Shown: positions 24,075 to 34,497 of the stretch, piece by piece
How the letters are laid out: each line of letters begins with the position of its first letter
Numbering within the stretch: the stretch's first letter is position 1
DNA from: Cordilura impudica
Taxonomy: Eukaryota; Arthropoda; Insecta; Diptera; Scathophagidae
NCBI GenBank assembly: GCA_963682025.1
Contig: OY821520.1
Coordinates: 2,899,305-2,963,304, forward strand
Reading direction: 5' to 3'
DNA: 64,000 nucleotides
Notes under the pieces: generated by a model
Told to the model about the DNA's origin: nothing
What the model saw: only the letters and a program-made list of their open reading frames with translations
Databases searched by the model: none
Translations under genes and position numbers: made by a program

Positions 24075-24783
24075 AAGACATATATTCGTAATGGTGAAAT
24101 TTTCCTCATGAAGTTTCATTAAGCCGATATGCTTCCCACAGTTGTGGTGGTTTCATAATATCGCCTAATTTTGTATTAACCGCTGCTCATTGCGTTGGTA
24201 CATTTGACAGTGACGGTATTTACTATGCGTAAGTGTCCGTTCGTTTTCGTGTATGATTGTATATACTTAATTATAGTTTTTTTTTATGTCTTCAGGAGCA
24301 ATCATAGCGACTTTACTTTACGTGCTGACACCAAAGATCGTTTTCAAGGTGGAATTTTAATTAAGGTTGCTGAAGTTATTACACACTTAGAATATGGCAA
24401 CTTTTTAAATGATGCGCTTTTACGCATCGAATAATCCTTTGTTTGGTCTGATAATGTCCAACCCATAACATAGACCACTAAAGAAGTTCCCACCGGGCAG
24501 GAAGTTTTTATTTCCGGTTGGGGTCTTATCAAGCAAGGTGGTGGTGATTTGCCCCAAAAAACTTCAGTGGAATGTACTTACTGCTATTTCACGTAGTGAA
24601 TGTAAAGAGAAAATTAACATGGACTCGAAAAGTGTCATTTGCTTGGCTCACGCACCTAATAATGGTGATTCTGGTGGACCAGCTATGTATAATGGCGAAA
24701 TTGTTGATATTGCTGGTTTTGTTGATGGTTACGCAAATGTATCCTATCATTTTGGGTGGATTAAAAAACATTGGGATTTGTGA
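24075..24783 (+). pseudogene. Serine-protease pseudogene
   Basis: A decayed copy of the cluster protease. The signal peptide and IVGG are missing; homology starts at FPHEVSLS near 24102, with catalytic His still visible (TAAHC near 24185). The phase-2 intron 24229-24295 survives. Exon 2 has an in-frame TAA after LLRIE (24432), a second stop near 24473, and a frameshift in the CCCCAAAAAA run near 24550. A four-codon loss before GDSGGP removes one cysteine, and a loss between AGFV and DGYA removes another. The Val of NDVALL is also deleted. The last segment 24538-24783 is still open. It looks like a recent paralogue of the 21705 gene. Confidence 0.9.
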
Positions 24784-24792
24784 ATATTGTAT

Positions 24793-25806
24793 AAAAAAAT
24801 CATGTGAGTCCGATCACAGGGGAGATGTGTAAAAAATTAGTAATCAAAGATTTTTTTATGGCACTTTTTTAAAATCAAACAGAAAGCATCATCTATCACT
24901 TATAGCAATTAACTGCAGGGGCTCTTCTAATATAAAAATCTATAATATTAATAGGCTAGGCGATTTTTCGTTACCGATTTTTTGTTCTACCGTTTTATCC
25001 CACGGTTAACCAAACGTATATTATTGGAAAGGTACTTCTTTTTAGCTGTTCACCAGATTTACAGATTTTTACATTTTTTCCTTTATTTTGAGTAAATTCC
25101 ATTTAAAGTTGCTACTAACACATACATAAAATTATACATATGCTATGTGTGTGTTTATTAAATTAATTAATGTGTTTGTTAATGAGATTGTTATCTTCAT
25201 TCACAATAATAACAAACCAAAATAGTGTTGGTTTGTGAATTGGCTAAGTTGAAAGTTGCCTAGATATTGCACTCGAATTTCGAGCGCTGGAATCTGCTAG
25301 TATTTATTATTAATTATTATTTCAACTGATTAATTTTTAATTTTTCATTGTTCAATTTTATTTTTAATTTTTTGTTTTTCGTTTTTATTTTTTTTTAGTT
25401 TTCATTTTATATAATTTTTCTTTTTTCATTTTTAATTTTTTATTTTTCATTTTTCATTTCTTATTTTTCATATTTTATTTTTCATTTTTTATTTTTCATT
25501 TTTAATTTTTAATTTTTAATTTTTAATTTTTTATTTTACATTTTTTATTTTTCATTTTTGATTTTTTATTTTTAATTTTTTATTTTCCTTTTTGCATTTT
25601 TTAATTTCCTTTTTGCATTTTTTATTTTTCATTTTTCATTTTCCATTTTTTATTTTTCATTTTTCATTTTTCATTTTTAAAAAGGTTATTACATATCATA
25701 ATTTTTAACCAATACAATCATAAGTCACACCGATTTTGTCTTACGTACGTCATACGCTGTTTTTGTGGTTATATTGTGAAACACATTTTTACTCCCACAT
25801 CAAAAA
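24793..25806 (+). mobile_element. Rep-B (HINE-like) element carrying a nested Helitron
   Basis: Left end AAATCATGTGAGTCCGATC, GGGGAGATGTGTAAA, CTGCAGGGGCTCTTCTAATA, then a Helitron at 24939-25300, then the Rep-B core (ATTTTTCATTTTT units) and the right arm ACCAATACAATCATAAGTC, TTTTTGTGGTTATATTGTG. Its right terminus is shortened (ACTCCCACATCAAAAA). It starts about 10 bp after the pseudogene stop. Confidence 0.8.
24939..25300 (+). mobile_element. Rep-A Helitron, copy 3, with provable insertion site
   Basis: A 362-bp element from TCTATAATATTAATAGG to GGAATCTGCTAG. The host Rep-B reads TATAAAAA before it and TATTTATTATTA after it, while Rep-B copies at 19030, 36090 (inverse) and 52100 (inverse) read TAAAAATATTTATTATT without interruption. 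It thus entered between A and T with no target duplication. With 5' TC, 3' CTAG and a CTCGAATTTCGAG hairpin 16 nt before the end, this matches Helitron rules. Confidence 0.9.
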
Positions 25807-26223
25807 TAACATAAAGTAAGGGAAAACGTTTTGCCGCGTATAAATAAATACTTACCCAGACCAAGAAATGTCTAAGCGGTCAGAAATACTAGCTCTGAAG
25901 AAGAATTATTTGTAAATAATGTAATAATTAAAAAAAAAATCAAAACAATAATTTTTCTTAGTATATTGCATTAGGTTATTTAAAATAAAATGTAATAATT
26001 TAAAATAATATGGTAATTTAAAATAAACTATAACTAACATTAAATTTATATGTAAGTTATACCAATATTTAAAACCCAGATGCCCGAAATTTTACTATAG
26101 TTATTTATTAAAAATCCTCGTATTTAACTGATAATTTTAAATGAACGATTTATTTTTATCTAAAAAAAAACTTTTTTTTTCTATATTTTCATATTAGTTC
26201 TGTTGAAAAATTGCGTTCAATAA
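25807..26223. other. AT-rich intergenic sequence
   Basis: No gene; short AAATAATTTAAAATAA-like local repeats near 25975-26035. Confidence 0.4.
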
Positions 26224-26585
26224 TTCTCGAAATTCGATTGCAAATTCTAGGGAATTTTTTTTCATTAAATAAAGACCCTAAAGGTATGCTAATCAATTGT
26301 AGCCAATTCGCAAATCAACACAAAAACAAACTCATTTTTGTTACAAACACATAAACAAATTTAATAAACACACACATAGCATTATATAATTTTATGTAGT
26401 ATGTGTTAGTAGCAACTTTAAATGCAATTTACTCAAAATAAAGGAAAAAATTTTAAAATCTGTAAATCTGCAAAACGGCTAAAAAGAAATACCTTTCGAT
26501 TAATATACGTTTGGTCAAAATCGGGATAAATCGGTAGAACAAAACATCGGTCACAAGAAATCGCCTAGCCTATTAATATTATAGA
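26224..26585 (-). mobile_element. Rep-A Helitron, copy 4, 3' end truncated
   Basis: Minus-strand start TCTATAATATTAATAGG at 26585 after A. The terminal GGCTGGAATCTGCTAG is missing; homology stops just after the hairpin near 26224. Confidence 0.75.
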
Positions 26586-26591
26586 TATTTC

Positions 26592-26816
26592 GTTAATTAA
26601 ACACACACATAGCATATGTATAATTTTATGTATGTGTTAGTAGCAACTTTAAATGCAATTTACTCAAAATAAAGGAAAAAATTAAAAAATCTGTAAATCT
26701 GGTGAACAGAAAAAAAGAAATACCTTTCAAATAATATATGTTTGGTCAAAAGCGGGATAAAGCGGTAGAATTAAACATCGGTAACAAGAAATCGCCAAGC
26801 ATATTAATATTATGGA
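26592..26816 (-). mobile_element. Rep-A Helitron, partial copy 5
   Basis: The 5' half of Rep-A, from TCCATAATATTAATATGC at 26816 to the ACACACATAGCAT region near 26596. It abuts copy 4 in the same orientation, so the pair is a head-to-tail partial tandem. Confidence 0.75.
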
Positions 26817-26879
26817 TTATAAGTATTTTAACTTAAATAAAACAAAAATAAAAAAAAATTATTGTCTAGAACTTCAAGG

Positions 26880-27560
26880 AGGGCCAGATTGTTTGTAAAC
26901 AGGTAGTTCAGGGATAGATATATCCTTAAATAAGTAAATAGTCTTGTAGAAAGTGTTAATCATCGAATCAATTGCATTTGGACTACCATTTTCGTCGGCC
27001 AACAATTGATTCTAGTTTGTAAAATAAATGAGGTTCGTTTAAAATAAAATACGTTGTGTTTCTTCAAAAACAGTTTTTGCTCATTCAATAAAGGAAAACA
27101 GTGATTGAGGCGATCTTTATTCATTTGAAAAATTCATAATTGGAAACATATAAGAAATTTCTGGAGAGTTATTCCATAACTCAAAATCAAAATAGAATCA
27201 ATAGAATTAGCGGGTTGTATAACTTGTTGTATAGATTGGAAATGATTATCGAAAACAGATGATGAAGAGCCAGGAGCTATATAACACCAAGTCAAAAAGA
27301 TTTGTTTGCAATCAACGCCAACGAATTCAATATCAGATGGAGTTTTTAATAATTTCAGATGATATACAGCTCGAAAACGCCTCTATCTCGTCTGTAAATC
27401 TGATACTTATCATTATAAAAATGTTATTTTTAGGCCAGGTTTCGGTGAAGACAATAATATGATGATTTAAGTCATAGCTTTTTATAAAAAATTTTTTAGG
27501 TTTTGAGTTAAGACCACGAACATTTTGATGTAAAATATGTAGCTGATTATCGGGAAGTTA
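26880..27560 (-). pseudogene. LINE endonuclease-domain remnant
   Basis: Minus-strand translation near 27530-27430 gives LHILHQNVRGLNSKPKKFF followed by HHIIVFTETW, the start of an APE-type endonuclease domain of a non-LTR retrotransposon (NxRGLNSK, LTETW motifs). Further along come a YIAPGSSS-like part near 27290 and DENGSPNAIDSMINTFYKT near 26985. Many stops. The Tc1 element at 27645 lies about 85 bp upstream and may have split it. Confidence 0.7.
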
Positions 27561-27644
27561 AATAAGTTTTTTTTTGGGTTATTTGCTTCTTCTCTATATG
27601 GAAGTCTGGCAATATTGGATGATCGAGGATTCTCTTTAAACATA

Positions 27645-29190
27645 CAGTGGCCGACAAAACTCTACATACGACCACAATTTTTGACATTTTGTAAGACCAA
27701 AAGCGTTATATAAAGAAATAATGATGACGTATTGTTTATTTCAATGTAAACTTTAAGAATTATTCATGAAAAACAAATAAAAAGCATTGACAAAAGTTTA
27801 CATACGACCAGCATGCATATGCATTTGTTGTTGCATTCTAAAAGGAAAGTGCCGTTATTTATTTTTTTTAATTTTCTTGTTGTGTCAAAGGTTTCCTTAA
27901 AATAGTATTTACTTAAAGCTTAGGCAGATTCAATAAATATTTAATTGCAACAATGGCTTCTCGTAAAGAAATTTCAATTGATGTCCGAAATTGTGTAGTA
28001 AAGTGCAGAAATGAAGGAAAATCTTTTGATGAAATATCAAAGCTTTTTAATTTAAGTAAGGCTACAGTTCTGAAAATATTCAGTAACTCTAAAAAGATTG
28101 GTACAGTTGAAAACAAACCGCGTCGTAGAGATGTTAGCTTAATTTTAAAAGAAGTGGGCAAAGATCCAAAAGTAAATGCCACAAAATTGGCCGAAAATAT
28201 CGCAGCAAGATCGGAATTAGTTGTACATCCAAGAACTATACAAAGATCTTTAATACTCACAAAAAACCTCTAATTAGCGAAAGAAATCTCAAACTTCGTT
28301 TGGAATTTGCGCAAAAACACATTCAAAAGGGCATGGATTTCTGGAAAAAAAAGTTTTGTTCACTGACGAGTTGAAATATAACATATTTGGAAGTAAAGGG
28401 AGAGATAAAGCATGGCAAAAAAAATACAGCGATGAATCCGAAGAACTTAAGAGCTACTATTAAGCATGGTGGAGGCAGCGTGATGGTTTGGTGGTGCTGT
28501 CGCTGCTTCTGGTGTAGGAAAGTTAGTGTTTATTAAGGGTAATATGGATCGCTATCAGTACAAATCCATTTTGAAACAAAATTTAAAACCATCGGTTGAT
28601 ATTTTAAATCTTGGTCAGAGTTGGATTTTCCAGCAAGATAATGATCCGAGGCACACGGCTCAAATTGTCAAAGATTTGCTGCTCTACCAAGCCCTACGAC
28701 AGCTGTACACACCACATCAAAGGCCGGATTTAAATATTATTAAGCATGTGTGGGAGACTTTACAACGAAAAATCCGAAAAATTCATATTACTAGTGCCCC
28801 AATGAGAAGCTTCAAGAAGGATGGTAAAACATTACGTCCGCAGAATTTAAAAATTTAGTTGCATCGATGCCCAGACGCTTACAGGCAGTTATATGTAGAT
28901 GCCCGTGGCGGCCCAACGAAATATTGATTTTAATAAAAAGTAATCAATTTTAATATCCGAACAGAGTTTTTTATGTTAGTCTACACATCGTATGTAGACT
29001 TTTGTCAAACAAATTTTTTCGTTTTTTATGAATTAAAGTTCAAGTTTATAAAAAATTTTGATTTTTTTTTTGTGTTATATTAATAGAAATACATCTGAAA
29101 CAAAACTGTATCATTACTTTTCTTTATCATGGTTTCAAAATGCCCAAGTTTTGAAAATAGGGGTCTTATGTAGACTTTCGTCGGCCACTG
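27645..29190 (+). mobile_element. Tc1-type element with IR/DR ends
   Basis: A 1546-bp element flanked by TA (27643-27644, 29191-29192). Outer ends CAGTGGCCGACAAAACTC and CAGTGGCCGACGAAAGTC are inverted. Inner motifs TTTACATACGACCAG near 27797 and its inverse near 28988 repeat part of the outer ends, the IR/DR arrangement of Tc1/Bari elements. Both ends and the duplication are intact; the transposase is not. Confidence 0.9.
27953..28857 (+). pseudogene. Tc1 transposase, frameshifted, catalytic Glu changed
   Basis: The N-terminal paired-like HTH is open from the Met at 27953 to a stop at 28271 (KSFDEISKLFNLSKATVLKI helix region). The middle (about 28270-28520) is broken, though FTDELKYNIFGSKG with the first Asp is readable near 28358. 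The C-terminal part 28526-28858 keeps WIFQQDNDPRHTA with the second Asp. In the third motif, RPDLNIIKHVWETL, Lys stands where Tc1 proteins have the catalytic Glu (IEHVW). It is non-functional for two separate reasons. Confidence 0.87.
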
Positions 29191-29319
29191 TATATTCTCG
29201 AACTAAGGTGTTACTCGGCCAAAAGATGATACTGAAACTTTAAAAGATGTTATAACTCTTGAGCATATGTGAATTATTTTACCAACATTTCAGCTTTGAT
29301 TTAATGTAATAATTGTAAT
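29191..29319. other. Sequence between Tc1 and the GC-rich island
   Basis: Possibly a continuation of the LINE interrupted by the Tc1 element, but no clear motif is readable. Confidence 0.3.
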
Positions 29320-29625
29320 GGTGCGGCGTTGGTGGAAGATCCGCTTCCGTTTCCCTGAGCCTTTGCTGGTCGCACGTGCTGGCGTAGGGGCCTAGCTCGC
29401 CGGATGGGTGGGGTCTTGCTCAGGCCCAGGGAAACCGCACTACAGATTTTCACGTGCGATTTAAAAAAAAACTGTCAAAACACGGACGCTAAATGGATGG
29501 ATGGCCATACTTACCTTGGGATTGGGGACGAGGTGTTCTGCCCCTTTAGCCCTCCCAACCATGTTACCTCGACTCCATCTTACTTGGAGGTAACCCACAT
29601 AAATGATAAGATTTGGTTTGGTTTT
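29320..29625 (+). other. GC-rich structured island, possible snRNA-like relic
   Basis: Unusually GC-rich for the window. GTTTCCCTG (29349-29357) pairs with CAGGGAAAC (29427-29435), with CCTGAGC/GCTCAGG as an alternative register. GTTACCTC near 29570 pairs with GAGGTAAC near 29588. ATACTTACCT at 29507-29516 equals the U1 snRNA 5' end that pairs with splice donors. The rest does not clearly follow U1, so identity is open. Confidence 0.45.
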
Positions 29626-29699
29626 GGTTTTCTACATTGGTTTAACAAAAAAGTTTATTTTAACCTTCATTTAAGGTTATTTTAAATTAAGTTTAGCAA

Positions 29700-30540
29700 A
29701 ACTTTTTTAATTTTTTTTTTTTATATTTTAGCAAAATTTTACTTTTTAGAAAAATTTTCAGTTTAGCAAAATTTTATTTCTTAGCAAAATTTTAATTTTA
29801 GGGAAATTTTAATTTTAGGAAAATCTTTAAATATAGCTCAATTTTAATTTTAGAAGAATTTTTAAATTTTAGCAAAATTCTGTTTTAGGACAATTTTAAA
29901 TTTAGGGAAATTTTAAATTTAGGAAAATTTTAAATTTAGGAAAATTTTTAAATTTAGAAAAATTTTAATATCAATTCATATATACGAAAAATTTTAATTT
30001 TAAATTTATATTTGGAAAAATTTTAGTTTAAATTTATGTTTACGAAACATTTTAATTTTAAATTTACATTTAGAAAAATTTTAATATCAATTCATATATA
30101 CGAAAAATTTTAGTTTAAATTTATGTTTACGAAACATTTTAATTTTAAATTTACATTTAGAAAAATTTTAATATCAATTCATATATACGAAAAATTTTAA
30201 TTTTAAATTTATATTTGGAAAAATTTTAGTTTAAATTTATGTTTACGAAACATTTTAATTTTAAATTTATATTTAGAAAAATTTTAATATCAATTCATAT
30301 ATACGAAAAATTTTAATTTTAAATTTATATTTGGAAAAATTTTAGTTTAAATTTATGTTTACGAAACATTTTAATTTTAAATTTATATTTAGAAAAATTT
30401 TATATTTAGAAAATTTTTACATTTAGAAAAATTTTATATATAGAAAAATTTTATTTATAGCAAAATTTTATTAATTTAGTAAAATTTTTAAATTTAATAA
30501 AACTTTTAAACTTAGAAAATATTTATATTTCCCAAAAATT
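29700..30540. repeat. Degenerate AAAATTTTA tandem repeats with a 117-bp higher-order unit
   Basis: Throughout are AAAATTTTAATTTTAG-like units. At 29967, 30083, 30170 and 30287 the same word AATATCAATTCATATATACG recurs, spacing 116, 87 and 117 bp, so there are about four copies of a 117-bp unit, one with a 30-bp deletion. Confidence 0.85.
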
Positions 30541-31400
30541 TTAATTTGGACAAATATTTTTTTTTTTTTTTTTTTTTTTGGAAGAAATTAAATAAAAATT
30601 ACCGCCTTATTGCTGCTGTCGCTGGACGCCGTGGTTGTGTCTCGCAATACGCTTTTCTCTTTTTTTTTTTTTACTTTGGAGAAGGCTGACAACGATGAAA
30701 TAGTTGTAGAACATATAGTTGTGCCAAAATTTTTAATATATTGGGCTTTATCACCATCCCCCAATCTGTTTGTATCGGCAAGTTTTAAATAAATTTGTTT
30801 TACTTTACATTATTTTCATTAATTAATTTATTTTATTCAATACATCTAGGTTCATTTATTTTAAATTTACATATTTTCTTTTATGTCTTTTCTTATTTCT
30901 TTAATTTTTAGTTCTATAGTTTTCTTGGGTCTTTATTTTAATGGTTATTTCAAACTTTCGTAAAACTTTATTTTTTTTTTTTTTAACTTTACTTTTATTA
31001 TCCACTTAACTTTACTTATAAAATTTATTTTAAACTTTACTTATTTTAAATTATAAATATATTTTTTTTTTTAATTTTAAGACTACATTTTTAATTTTTA
31101 ATTAAGGATTTTCCTCAACCTGTTCATTTCAACGTTCAAAATTCAACTCCGTTTAATTTTTAAATGTCTTACATTTTAATTATCTTTAACTTTACTTTAA
31201 ATTTGCTTTAACTTTACTTTTCTTTCTTAAAACTTTAATTATGACTACATGTTAAATTTAATTTTAAGAGGGTTTTTTCCTCAACCGTTCTTCACAAATA
31301 CAAAACTTCAACCCCCTGATTCAAATTTAACTTTATTATATTCAACCTTCTTATCTTCATTCATTCATCTGCAGATAAAAACCTGTTTATTAAAAGAAAC
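30541..31400. other. Low-complexity T-rich sequence
   Basis: A T run at 30558-30579, a less AT-rich patch (CTGCTGCTGTCGCTGGACGC) at 30610-30650, then TTTAACTTTACTTTA-like degenerate repeats. The 60-codon frame at 30610 has no recognised motif and is not called a gene. Confidence 0.5.
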
Positions 31401-32170
31401 AAAATCACCACCAATTCAGTGAGAACATTCATATGCATTCATAATATTCTCTAGTATTTATAACACTCACACTCATATATGACTATGAGAGCAAGTGAGA
31501 TCAATACAAGAAAATACGTGGTTTGACCAGCATGATTGCATATGAATGTGTTCATGATTTAATCCAACAAAATGAAGAGAACAAAACGCCATAAATCAGT
31601 TTGCTAAAATAAAAAAAAAATGCCATCAACCTATTACCATGTAAGGTGTTGTTTACTTCTACATACTTGAACTTGAAAATAATTTCAAGATCAAGGTTAT
31701 TATTTTTTCTTCTTTCTTATTCTGCCTGTACCAGAAATTCTTCTGCTACAGTGCAGAGCAAAAAAGATCACAGTCACATAATCAAATATAGATCGTTTTT
31801 GTTTTTGGGTGGTATAATATTTAGCTCCCTAGGTTGAACTTGGTTGTCATTATTTAAAGCTTATGGATTGAAAATAGTATCCACATTATTATTTGTAACC
31901 TCTTTTTGATTGTTTGCACAGTTTCGAGTAGGTTGTGCAGTATTATAATTATAAGAATTAACAACTGTATGGCCTGTGGGGCAAATCGTCGCATTCGATA
32001 TCGAGTAAAATCAATCGAAATTCCATATTTTGGTTTATTATTTAAAGAAGATGGGCGATCGTCAGACCTCGTTTCACTTTTAATATTAACTATAAAATTA
32101 CTCTTAGTATTTTATTTTGGAAAATAAAAAAATTTTTTCGATCGAAAAATTTCGATAACGAATGCGACAA
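31401..32170. other. Unassigned intergenic sequence
   Basis: No gene or repeat family recognised; short open frames here lack any domain signature. Confidence 0.4.
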
Positions 32171-32539
32171 TTCGAACCCTGATTGATCAAAGTTCAAATC
32201 TAAATTTGTTTTCGTGTTTCTTGCAGATTTATGACGGTTTGGTGAAGATTCTTGGATGAATTTAGAGCATTCAAGGAATGGTAATCAGCAAATATTTTTT
32301 CATATGATGAAACCCGATTAGATAAACCAGACAGTTCATTTTTAGTTTCCAAGAATTTTGTCTTCGTACCTTAAAAAAAAAACGATAAAAGAGTACTCCA
32401 ATTTTTCTACATCCAGTGGAGTACCAATGTAGACCCTTATGATTCGTCAGTGATTCAGCCACTAATACTGGATACATTTAAAAGGACATAAACCATGACA
32501 AAGCCAGCATGATATTAGTCTTTTGTCGTCAGAGTTAAT

Positions 32540-32579
32540 GGTACAGTACTTATTTAAACATTTTAATAAGTACTGTACC
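32540..32579. other. Perfect 15-bp hairpin
   Basis: GGTACAGTACTTATT (32540-32554) pairs exactly with 32565-32579 across a 10-nt loop. No promoter or gene nearby explains it. Confidence 0.75.
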
Positions 32580-32684
32580 TGAAGATTTCAGTGCTCATTT
32601 GGGTTTCACAAGTCTAGATAATGGTGGATGTGTCCAACATAGTTATAAATGCTAGTTGTAAGAACATAAATGATGTATCCATGT

Positions 32685-32772
32685 TTGATATACTTTGATT
32701 ATATTAAAGCTATATCACGACCTTGTGCTTGATATACTTTGATTATATTAAAGCTATATCACGACCTTGTGG
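32685..32772 (+). repeat. Exact 44-bp tandem duplication
   Basis: TTGATATACTTTGATTATAT through CACGACCTTGTG occurs twice in a row, starting 32685 and 32729, without mismatch except at the junction base. The identity suggests a recent duplication or an assembly effect. Confidence 0.85.
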
Positions 32773-33247
32773 AGGAACAGCAGGTGATATTTCTCGTAAT
32801 CTTCAATAGATATTGTTTCAATATTTTCGGACAAGACTCTTGAAAAAATTTACTGTGTTTACAATAATCTCCTGTGAATATTAGTGATATAGGATGTTAT
32901 GCAATACAGAATAATGTACTGGATCACCATAAATCATTACAAATACCGTCTATCACATGGATTGCATTAAAGCCAATTCTGACTTGTAATAATTAATTTT
33001 TCACGTGCATTGCTGAAAAATTCGTTTTGTAAAACAGTCATTATATGACGAATATGGAAATAAGAGCTGTAGGTAGATAAGAACTTATCGTAATGTAACT
33101 GTAAAATAACGCTTGTTTAATTTAGTCGTTATTTAGACAGACATTATAAAGTGACGAAAACTTTAAGCGACAGAAATCGACCAGAAACCATAGATACAAA
33201 CTTTTAACTTATTGGCACTTACATTGATTTGAGAAAGTTTTTTTTTT

Positions 33248-33265
33248 GGGGGGGAGGGAGGGGGG
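33248..33265 (+). other. G-rich tract able to form a G-quadruplex
   Basis: A run of seven G, A, three G, A, six G stands alone in AT-rich DNA after a T run, about 410 bp before the 33674 gene. Confidence 0.6.
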
Positions 33266-33512
33266 CATTAATTCAGTGCTGCGCAAAAATACTTCATTCC
33301 TGTCAGATCAGAAAGATATTAAAGTTAACACTGTAATTGAGTACTTTTAAAGGTTTTCTCTTCTAAATGAAAGAACAACTCTACCTAATTCTGACTTTAT
33401 AAATACATATTTTAATTGAATGCAACTCTGGATCTTTTTTCAAAGAAACACAAAAAAATTTAAAACTTAGGAATATGATATGATCAGGTTACTTGAAATA
33501 ATTTAATGACTA
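33266..33512. other. Distal upstream flank of the 33674 gene
   Basis: AT-rich; nothing recognised apart from its position before the conserved box at 33513. Confidence 0.35.
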
Positions 33513-33529
33513 TTACCGATTATAGGGTC
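33513..33529 (+). promoter_or_regulatory. 17-bp box shared with the 40576 gene promoter
   Basis: TTACCGATTATAGGGTC is identical at 40411-40427. It lies 87 bp before the TATA box here and 95 bp before it there, in the same orientation. Probably a conserved regulatory site of this gene pair. Confidence 0.7.
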
Positions 33530-33599
33530 GTGAATTTTGTTTTACTGCAATTTAAATAACTATTTACTAATTACTAGACCTAGAGTCTTTAAAGTAACA

Positions 33600-33637
33600 T
33601 ATAAAAGAAAACGAAAATTTCTCAAACCCCATCAGTT
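33600..33637 (+). promoter_or_regulatory. Core promoter: TATAAAAG and TCAGTT initiator
   Basis: TATAAAAG at 33600-33607 and TCAGTT at 33632-33637, its A at 33634, 34 nt apart. The 5' UTR is about 40 nt and supports the Met at 33674. Confidence 0.75.
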
Positions 33638-33673
33638 ACTGTTACTGTTTGTCTATCTACTGTTAAAAGCGAT

Positions 33674-34497
33674 ATGAAATTGAAAATTTCTTTAAATTCT
33701 TTAATCGGTTTTGTGTGGATCGTACAAGTATGTACAAAAACAACAAAATATTTACCACAGTCACGTATAGTTGGAGGAAATATAGCAAATAGGAATCAAT
33801 TTCCATATCAAATATCGATACATGGAAATGGTATACTGTGCGGAGGAACTGTAATATCAAAAGATTATATTGTAACTGCAGCCCATTGTGTTATGTCAGG
33901 TTCAGGTGGTAAAGTGTAAGTGTGTTTTTAATGATTAAAAATACAATTTTTACTACCGATTGAAATTTTAGGTATTCACCAGCCAGTATAACAATTCGTG
34001 CTGGTACAACACAAGTTAATGCAGGCGGTGTTGTAGTTGGAGTATCTGAAGTTAAACCACATCCAAGTTACGGTAATTTCGATTACGACATAGCAGTTTT
34101 GAAGCTGTCCAAGTCATTGGAATTTAACAGTAGCATTAAACCCATTCGCTTGGCTACGAAAAATCCACCAGCAGGAGCGGCTGTGTTAGTTTCCGGTTGG
34201 GGAGGGACTTACAATGGTAGTCCGATTCCACAAATTCTTCAATATAATTCGTTAAAAGCTCTCAGTATTGATGAATGCAAACGTCGGCTTAATCCTCTTC
34301 CCTCGATGGTGATATGTTTTGGTCATACTGCCGGTAATGGTGTCTGTGGTGGTGATTCTGGTGGTCCGGCTGTATATGACAACGAATTAGTCGGTATTGC
34401 CAACTACGTTGTGGGTGGTTGTGGTTCCAGTATTCCTGACGGTTTTGCCAGTGTTGCTTATTTAAATCAATGGATAAGGCAAAATACGGATTTGTAA
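33674..34497 (+). CDS. Secreted S1A serine protease, active
   Basis: Secreted endopeptidase. Exons 33674-33915 and 33972-34497 with a 56-nt phase-2 intron (GTAAGT...TTTTAG) give 255 residues. Signal peptide is about 1-20, then a short propeptide with KTTKYLPQSR and IVGG. His in TAAHC, Asp in FDYDIAVLKL and Ser in GDSGGP are intact, with Gly189 and Asp226 (IPDGF). It forms a pair with the 40576 gene: shared KLSKSLEFN, ECKRR and QNTDL/NNTDL ends, and a common 17-bp promoter box. No AATAAA is obvious in the first 100 nt after the stop. Confidence 0.95.

Larger units (their letters stand above)
32171..33250. other. Unassigned sequence, possibly old retroelement
   Basis: On the minus strand 32480-32240 reads a lysine/leucine-rich stretch (KFLETKNELSGLSNRVSSYE) resembling a coiled-coil ORF1 of LINEs. 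It is weak. The segment also holds a hairpin and a tandem duplication listed separately. Confidence 0.35.

Noticed and set aside
29507..29625. Functional U1 snRNA gene
   Set aside because: Only the first ten bases match well; the stem-loop I and II sequences and a clear Sm site at the right distance are not recognisable.
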